64,000 nt of DNA from Candidatus Eiseniibacteriota bacterium (lineage in GTDB: Bacteria; Orphanbacterota; Orphanbacteria; Orphanbacterales; Orphanbacteraceae). The notes under the pieces were generated by a model that saw only the letters and a program-made list of their open reading frames with translations, did not search any database and was not told where the DNA came from. The stretch covers positions 186,001 through 250,000 of the forward strand of contig JAJCZU010000003.1 of NCBI GenBank assembly GCA_029262235.1. The letters run 5' to 3'. The position numbers were made by a program, and so were the translations under genes. This document shows positions 59,139 through 64,000 of the stretch, piece after piece. Positions within the stretch are counted from its first letter, which is position 1, and the number at the start of each line of letters is the position of its first letter.

Positions 59139-60560
59139 ATGCAACTCTTTCCGGCTATTGAGGGAACTCTTGGGACGTGGCGCTATTACTCCACAAAAAT
59201 GGCGGCAGGAGATCTTGCCAACCAAGTGAAGTTTGCCAGTGAGGTTTGGGACTCAACGGCACTTGACTATTGGATACAGCGAAGCCTGAATGAGTCACGC
59301 GCCAAACGCGATATCGCCGCGTACTTGGCAAGGCACGAGGATCGTTTCTTTAACTCAATTGTTGTTGCGGCAATTGAGGGCGAGCCAAAGTTCTTTCCAG
59401 TGCAGATAGCAGACGATCCGCAATTCGCAATCCTAGCAGACGACAGAATGAATGAATCCTTTGGTGTACTTCGGTTCGATGGAACGCAAAAATACTATGC
59501 TCTCGATGGGCAGCATCGCTTGCGTGCAATCAAGGCTTTAATTGAGAACGAAACGGAATTCAAGAAGCCGGATAACTTCGAGGATGATGAGTTCTCAGTG
59601 ATCATTGTTGTTCAAGAGCAAGGTGAGTCGCGAGAAGAATTCATGAAGAAGTATCGCCGTCTATTCAGTCATCTGAATCGCTATGCCAAAGCGATGGATC
59701 CTGCAACGACAATTATCATGGAAGAAGATGATGCATTCGCCATTAATACAAGACGTCTAATTCAGGAGCACGATTATTTCTCTTGGATCGAAGGTGAGTC
59801 AACTCGTGTCCGTTGCCAGGGTGGGGCAAACATAAGAAAGGGTGAAAGCTATTTCACCACAATAATCAGTCTCTACAAGATGAATAAGCAGTTACTGTTC
59901 AGCAAGCTCAGAAAGGCTGGCACAGAGTGGGGAGAGGGATCTGAGAAGGAGAAACTCGATTCTCTAACGAAGAACTTGCCGGATGACGACGCACTTGATC
60001 GCTTGTATACAGAACTCTCTCAGTATTGGGACGGTATTCTGGAGGAGTTCCCTGAACTAAGGGAAGATGGAGCCAGAATGCGCTCAGACGCGGGTTTGGA
60101 ATCGGACGAAGAAGTGGATGGAGCAATCGTAACGAATCATATGCTCTTCCGCCCTATCGTCCAGGAGGGTGTCTTTGCAAAGCTAGTGCGAGCTCGACTT
60201 GACAAACAAGAAGGAAGAACGAGTGAGGGCTCCATGCTAACACCGAGAGACATAAAGGACGCATTGTCTGGGCTGAATAAGGCGCCCTGGAGGGGATTCG
60301 AGCTCCCATGGCGCGGCCTGGTCTACGTCTACGATCCCGGCAAAGATAGTTGGAGAATGCGAAGCGAGGATCGTACTGATGCCATTACCTTAGCACTAAG
60401 CATGATGCGGTATATTGTTGGAATTGACGAATTCCCTTCCCAGGACTCTCTCAATGAGGGATTACGAAAGCGCTGGGAAAGTCTTCTTATCGAAGTACCG
60501 GAAGATCAACGTGACTCCCTGTGGGACGAGATCGTTGATCTGGCATCCACCTTCCGGTGA
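59139..60560 (+). CDS. DGQHR-domain protein, DndB family
   Basis: 473 residues, RBS AAAGGA. 'YYALDGQHRLRAIKALIE' (DGQHR at 123-127), 'FMKKYRRLFSHLNRYAKAMDPATTIIMEEDDAFAINTRRLI' and 'NHMLFRPIVQEGVFAKLV' match the DndB/DGQHR family. Known DndB acts as regulator of DNA sulfur modification. This is a second, different DGQHR protein in the same operon, so one may have gained a restriction role. It overlaps the SNF2 gene by 4 bases. Confidence 0.85.
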   Translation: MQLFPAIEGTLGTWRYYSTKMAAGDLANQVKFASEVWDSTALDYWIQRSLNESRAKRDIAAYLARHEDRFFNSIVVAAIEGEPKFFPVQIADDPQFAILADDRMNESFGVLRFDGTQKYYALDGQHRLRAIKALIENETEFKKPDNFEDDEFSVIIVVQEQGESREEFMKKYRRLFSHLNRYAKAMDPATTIIMEEDDAFAINTRRLIQEHDYFSWIEGESTRVRCQGGANIRKGESYFTTIISLYKMNKQLLFSKLRKAGTEWGEGSEKEKLDSLTKNLPDDDALDRLYTELSQYWDGILEEFPELREDGARMRSDAGLESDEEVDGAIVTNHMLFRPIVQEGVFAKLVRARLDKQEGRTSEGSMLTPRDIKDALSGLNKAPWRGFELPWRGLVYVYDPGKDSWRMRSEDRTDAITLALSMMRYIVGIDEFPSQDSLNEGLRKRWESLLIEVPEDQRDSLWDEIVDLASTFR

Positions 60561-62257
60561 ACATTCCGCTTGAACTTGATGGCCAATGGTATTCCGTTCA
60601 TGTGAGCTCGAACAGTGACCGGAGCCCCGGCATTCAACTTATAGTGGGGCGCGGACTTCCCAGGAGCCCAGGACTCCCCATAGCATTACCTACATATTCC
60701 GCTCCACTCTCTTCCGAGCATGTTGTCGATCGCCTACCGGGTGCGCTTCGTCGTGCACTGGAAAGAGATTTTCTGGTCCGACGCAAGTTGGAGCGTGGGG
60801 GCGAAGTAGAGATATTTATCCCCGTAGACCAGCGCCAACATTTTCCAAAGTACCCGATCACAAGCCTTGAAGATGCCCTGTCATACAAGCCCGAGTCCGG
60901 AGACCTTTGTCGCCCGATGTTTCTAGAGAAGCCAGATCTTTCGTCTCTGTATGGATATCAAGTGGAGGGAGTGAATTGGCTGCTTAAGGGGCGAGGTAGG
61001 CTGCTTGCAGACGAAATGGGATTAGGAAAGACTGTCCAGTGTATTGCCGCAGCAAGATTGTTGTTTTGGGAGGGAGTATTGGAACGATGTCTTATAGTTT
61101 GTCCGAAGTCTCTGGTCTTGAACTGGCAGGTTGAATTTAGGCGATGGGCTCCAGAATTGCTGGTGCGGTCCGTACGCCCATATCGTAAGAACTCCAATAA
61201 AGTTTGGGCGTACACTCGACACAATCTACATGTAACAATCACCAACTACGAGCAGTTGCGCAGTCCTGTAGAGGAGTTGCGAAAGGGCAAATGGGGGCTA
61301 GTGATCGCAGATGAAGCTCACCGCTTACGAAACGAAGAAGCGCAGATCTCTAGTGGAGTACGGCAGATTGAGCGAGATAGAGTATGGGCATTAACAGGTA
61401 CGCCTATTGAGCGAGACCCTGAAGACCTTGCGAATGTATTGTCAATCATTGAACCTAGGCGATTTGCACCCTCCGATGCGCGGGTCTCTGGTGCAGCTCT
61501 AAGCGTAAAGGCACAACCCTTTATGCTTCGCCGGCTGAAACAAACGGTTTTGCCCGAGCTACCTCGACTTGTCGAGAATGCTGAATATCTAGAACTTTCT
61601 GAAGCTCAACGTCGATCCTACAAGAAGGCTCAGCATGGGATTGACTCGTGCGGTAGGCGACTCGATGGCGCATTGGCCGAAATCAACGAGATGAGGAAGA
61701 TATGTGACTACGATCCAAAAACAAGAAGTGGTGCAAAGCTGGATCGAATAGTCGAACTCCTCGCGGAGATCAAGTTCAATAATGAGAAAGCAATAGTCTT
61801 CTCTTACTTACTAGAACCGTTGCGGATTCTTCGTGGAATGCTCAATACACACAATATTGTGGCGCTTGCATTCGATGGTGGAATGGGTGATGAGGCGAGA
61901 GCCCAGACCCTCATGCACTTCAAAGAGGATGAATCTGTCACTGCACTGTTGGCATCCAGCAGAGTTGCGAGTGAGGGCTTAACTCTGGTTGAAGCCAACC
62001 ACGCTATCTTCGTAAATCAATGGTGGAACCCTTCAGCCAATGCTCAGGCTCGCGATAGAATTAATCGAATCGGCCAGCAGAGGGTTGTGTACAGCCACAC
62101 ATTTATCTGCGTTGATACCGTTGAGGAGTACCTTCAGGAAATCCTCCGAGAGAAGGGACAAACTGTGGCGGAGTATATTGACAGAATCGCTTCCGTTGGG
62201 GGTACATTTGATAGCGAGGAAATGAGGTTCATTTACACATTAAGAGGTCATGCGTAG
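60557..62257 (+). CDS. SNF2-family helicase/translocase
   Basis: 566 residues. N-terminal about 125 residues are of unknown type ('FIPVDQRQHFPKYPITSLEDALSY'). Helicase core: 'LYGYQVEGVNWLL', 'DEMGLGKT' (152-159), 'VCPKSLVLNWQVEFRRW', 'DEAH' (252-255), 'ALTGTPIERDPEDL', and motif V/VI 'NQWWNPSANAQARDRINRIGQ' (487-507). No nuclease domain is attached. It would translocate on DNA and supply motor activity to the nuclease of the same operon. It begins inside the previous gene's stop. Confidence 0.92.
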   Translation: MNIPLELDGQWYSVHVSSNSDRSPGIQLIVGRGLPRSPGLPIALPTYSAPLSSEHVVDRLPGALRRALERDFLVRRKLERGGEVEIFIPVDQRQHFPKYPITSLEDALSYKPESGDLCRPMFLEKPDLSSLYGYQVEGVNWLLKGRGRLLADEMGLGKTVQCIAAARLLFWEGVLERCLIVCPKSLVLNWQVEFRRWAPELLVRSVRPYRKNSNKVWAYTRHNLHVTITNYEQLRSPVEELRKGKWGLVIADEAHRLRNEEAQISSGVRQIERDRVWALTGTPIERDPEDLANVLSIIEPRRFAPSDARVSGAALSVKAQPFMLRRLKQTVLPELPRLVENAEYLELSEAQRRSYKKAQHGIDSCGRRLDGALAEINEMRKICDYDPKTRSGAKLDRIVELLAEIKFNNEKAIVFSYLLEPLRILRGMLNTHNIVALAFDGGMGDEARAQTLMHFKEDESVTALLASSRVASEGLTLVEANHAIFVNQWWNPSANAQARDRINRIGQQRVVYSHTFICVDTVEEYLQEILREKGQTVAEYIDRIASVGGTFDSEEMRFIYTLRGHA

Positions 62258-62289
62258 GCAGATCGCAGGCCAAATCTGAGGCATGAGCT

Positions 62290-63234
62290 ATGGGAAAATT
62301 CAGTGTCAGAGTTGCCTTGAGACGGGTCGTATCGGAAGGCGATTCGCGATTGGCGTGGGGTAATCTGGAGTTTGCGATAGAGCGTCCAGTTGCCTTTCTT
62401 CGTGTTAGAAAGCAGGTCTCCAGAAAAGCTCTGAAGGGCTTGTTGCTAAGCATTGAGAGAAGTAAGACTGTGAGGCAATTGGAGTGGGGTGCCCTGGGCC
62501 GTCCAGCTCAGAGCATGCTCCAGGCTGTCCATCGCGACCTGGTCATGGGCCTGAGAGACGTATTGTACCAGGTGCGAGCAGGTGCGGATCTCCTGTACGC
62601 TGGCGTGCGGGGGGATCTAGTCGACCAAAGACACGTTGTGTTGGAATTTGAGGACAACGAGCGGGCTATTCTTCAAGAGAGTGCGCCCACAAAGGAAATG
62701 AGTAAGTATCTTTCAAACGTTCTCCGGTCCGGTCAGATTAGGCTACCACTACCCCCCGCAAACTACGTCTCACGAATAGGGTTCTTGACCGTAGCAAAAC
62801 TCTCCGAAATCGAGAAATCTCTGAATGACGGTGTGGAGGAATCGCCGGCATTTTTGGACTTATTCGAAACTGCTCAATCGAACTATGACATGGCGGCTCA
62901 TGGAGCTGCTGTTGTCTGTTTGACAATAGCGGCTGAGACAGCAACAAAGGCTATGCTAAGCGTTGACGGGCCGATTGCAGAGTACATATTGACAAGGATC
63001 AATTCACCGCCCATCGCCCAATTGATAAAGTGCGCTAGAACCGAGTTGAATCTACCGCTCAGCACAAGTGAGCAGGAGTCTCTAGCACGGATGGCTAGGA
63101 AGAGAAATGAAATCGTTCATAGTCCGAGAAAGATATCCATTGACGAACAAGAGCTGGCTGATTGGTTCGAAATTGTTGCTAGGGTTATCCGATACGCCTG
63201 CGTCATGATTGGTAGTGAAAGAGCGGACACTTGA
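62290..63234 (+). CDS. Unknown protein with a C-terminal HEPN motif
   Basis: 314 residues. Residues 1-170 are basic and unassigned. Residues about 185-310 are helical and include 'FLDLFETAQSNYDMAAHGAAVVCLTIAAETATKAML' and 'ARMARKRNEIVHSPRKI', with Rx4H (Arg272, Asn273, His277), the catalytic motif of HEPN RNases. HEPN toxins cut RNA and act in abortive infection. It is the last plus-strand gene of the operon, 32 bases past the SNF2 gene. A toxin or effector role is inference; an inactive HEPN is possible. Confidence 0.6.
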   Translation: MGKFSVRVALRRVVSEGDSRLAWGNLEFAIERPVAFLRVRKQVSRKALKGLLLSIERSKTVRQLEWGALGRPAQSMLQAVHRDLVMGLRDVLYQVRAGADLLYAGVRGDLVDQRHVVLEFEDNERAILQESAPTKEMSKYLSNVLRSGQIRLPLPPANYVSRIGFLTVAKLSEIEKSLNDGVEESPAFLDLFETAQSNYDMAAHGAAVVCLTIAAETATKAMLSVDGPIAEYILTRINSPPIAQLIKCARTELNLPLSTSEQESLARMARKRNEIVHSPRKISIDEQELADWFEIVARVIRYACVMIGSERADT

Positions 63235-63236
63235 GT

Positions 63237-63259
63237 CGCCATAGAATGATGCGATGGCG
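63237..63259 (+). terminator. Weak hairpin after the last island gene
   Basis: Stem CGCCAT / ATGGCG with an 11-base loop, three bases past the HEPN gene's stop codon. No T tract, so termination is uncertain. Confidence 0.35.
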
Positions 63260-63342
63260 TTGTTGCCGAGGACGAGGGCGTATTCGTCATTTCTGGCAAG
63301 GGTTCTACACCGTCCCTGATCTTCCCCCATCTTCTGTACCAC

Positions 63343-64000
63343 TCATTCCTGGACAATTCCCTGGCTACGTAACTGTTCGAACTTCTCCTCGGGCGTAGCC
63401 CCACCGAGGGATGAATGCGGGCGAAACGAGTTGTATCTCGTCCGCCACTTCTCGATCTTGTCCCGCGCATCTGTCAGGTCCGTGAACCAGTGCTCGTTCA
63501 GGCATTCGTTCCGAAGCGTGCCGTTGAGGCTTTCCACGTGACCGTTCTCCGTCGGTCTCCCGGGTGTTATGAAGCGAAGAAGAACATCGTTTTCATGGCA
63601 CCACTTCACCAAGGCGCGACTCCGGAACTCGGGACCGTTGTCGAGTTGAAGCTCTCTGGGTTTTCTCCCGAGGTCCGCCAGCTCGGTGAGCACATCAACG
63701 ACATGCCCGCTGCCGACCGAAACGCCCACTTCGACTCGAAGACATTCACGCGTGCAGTGATCGATGACCGTCAGCATGCGAAATCGCCGACCGTCGACGA
63801 ACGCGTCGTGGACGAAATCCGCACTCCAGCGATCGTCGGACGAGACGACCGGATGCTTCACACGAACCGTCGCGACGTATCTCTTGCGGCCACGTCGACG
63901 GCGTTTTACCTGTAATCCTTCTTCCCGATACACGCGCCAGATCCTCTTCTTGTTGTCCGTGAATCCTTCTCGTCTCAACACGTCGGTCAGGAGCGGTGCT
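63343..64000 (-). mobile_element. IS3-family transposase OrfB (5' end beyond window)
   Basis: At least 212 residues; the frame is open to the right edge ('APLLTDVLRREGFTDNKKRIW' continues). Integrase core with catalytic DDE: Asp in 'RWSADFVHDAFVDGRRFRML', Asp in 'LQLDNGPEFRS', Glu in 'TENGHVESLNGTLRNE', and the C-terminal 'RYNSFRPHSSLGGATPEE'. IS3 elements translate OrfA-OrfB by frameshift; OrfA should lie further right. It borders the acquired island on the right, while a truncated OrfA lies at the left border in the opposite orientation. The terminal repeats are not identified in this window. Confidence 0.92.

Noticed and set aside
49754-63234. BREX or type I restriction-modification
   Set aside because: No methyltransferase, PglZ, Lon-like protease or HsdRMS. 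SNF2 and DGQHR proteins occur instead with sulfur-modification genes.
1-64000. CRISPR array, tRNA, rRNA
   Set aside because: No regularly spaced repeats and no tRNA- or rRNA-like stretches were seen on reading; a covariance search could overturn this.

Overview
The window reads as chromosome of a GC-rich, Gram-negative, free-living bacterium. It has outer-membrane efflux factors, lipoproteins and NrfD-type respiration. Two secreted proteins end in the FlgD-like sorting tail ('GRRVR', 'SPGVYFIRL') common in the FCB group and in lineages such as Eisenbacteria. I cannot name the species. No rRNA, tRNA or CRISPR array was seen.

1-4 kb is a carbohydrate-uptake locus: a sugar-binding lipoprotein (cut by the left edge), a glycoamylase-fold lipoprotein and a divergent UgpC/MalK-type ATPase. 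4-10.3 kb is a metal-efflux operon: an RcnR-like sensor with a candidate operator, then an outer-membrane factor, a His-rich adaptor and an RND pump. 10.4-16.5 kb (minus) holds a YcaQ-like glycosylase and a molybdopterin oxidoreductase beside a fused PsrB-PsrC partner. 16.7-23 kb holds a secreted seven-repeat propeller protein, a YdeI/DUF1905 protein, a PyrE-like transferase, a GH63-like glucosidase and a small membrane protein. 23-28.9 kb (minus) is a second RND/adaptor/lipoprotein tripartite pump. 29-32.5 kb is a small-regulator region: QueA-SDR under a SoxR-type promoter, soxR, a truncated SRPBCC gene and an ArsR-SRPBCC pair. 32.6-38.6 kb (minus) is a second heavy-metal CzcCBA/Cus-like operon headed by a small Cys-rich secreted protein. 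39-48.4 kb carries a hydrolase, a Kef antiporter, a YHS-thioredoxin fusion, a broken barrel gene, a P-loop kinase, a secreted protein and a Ser/Thr kinase with a TolB-like propeller.

48.6-63.3 kb is clearly different: less GC-rich, different codon use, all genes on the plus strand and often overlapping, and with IS3 pieces at both ends. It is an acquired defence island. Its core is a DNA phosphorothioation module: a cysteine desulfurase (SspA/DndA), a DUF4007 protein (SspB-like), a large P-loop ATPase (SspC-like) and a PP-loop sulfurtransferase (SspD/DndC-like). Downstream are a YkvA/DUF1232 protein, two different DGQHR (DndB-like) proteins, a GIY-YIG nuclease, an SNF2 helicase and a protein with a C-terminal HEPN motif. 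Neither SspE (DUF262/DUF1524) nor DndFGH is present, so the downstream genes are the likely restriction or abortive-infection arm. This is the best candidate in the window for an undescribed or little-described system.
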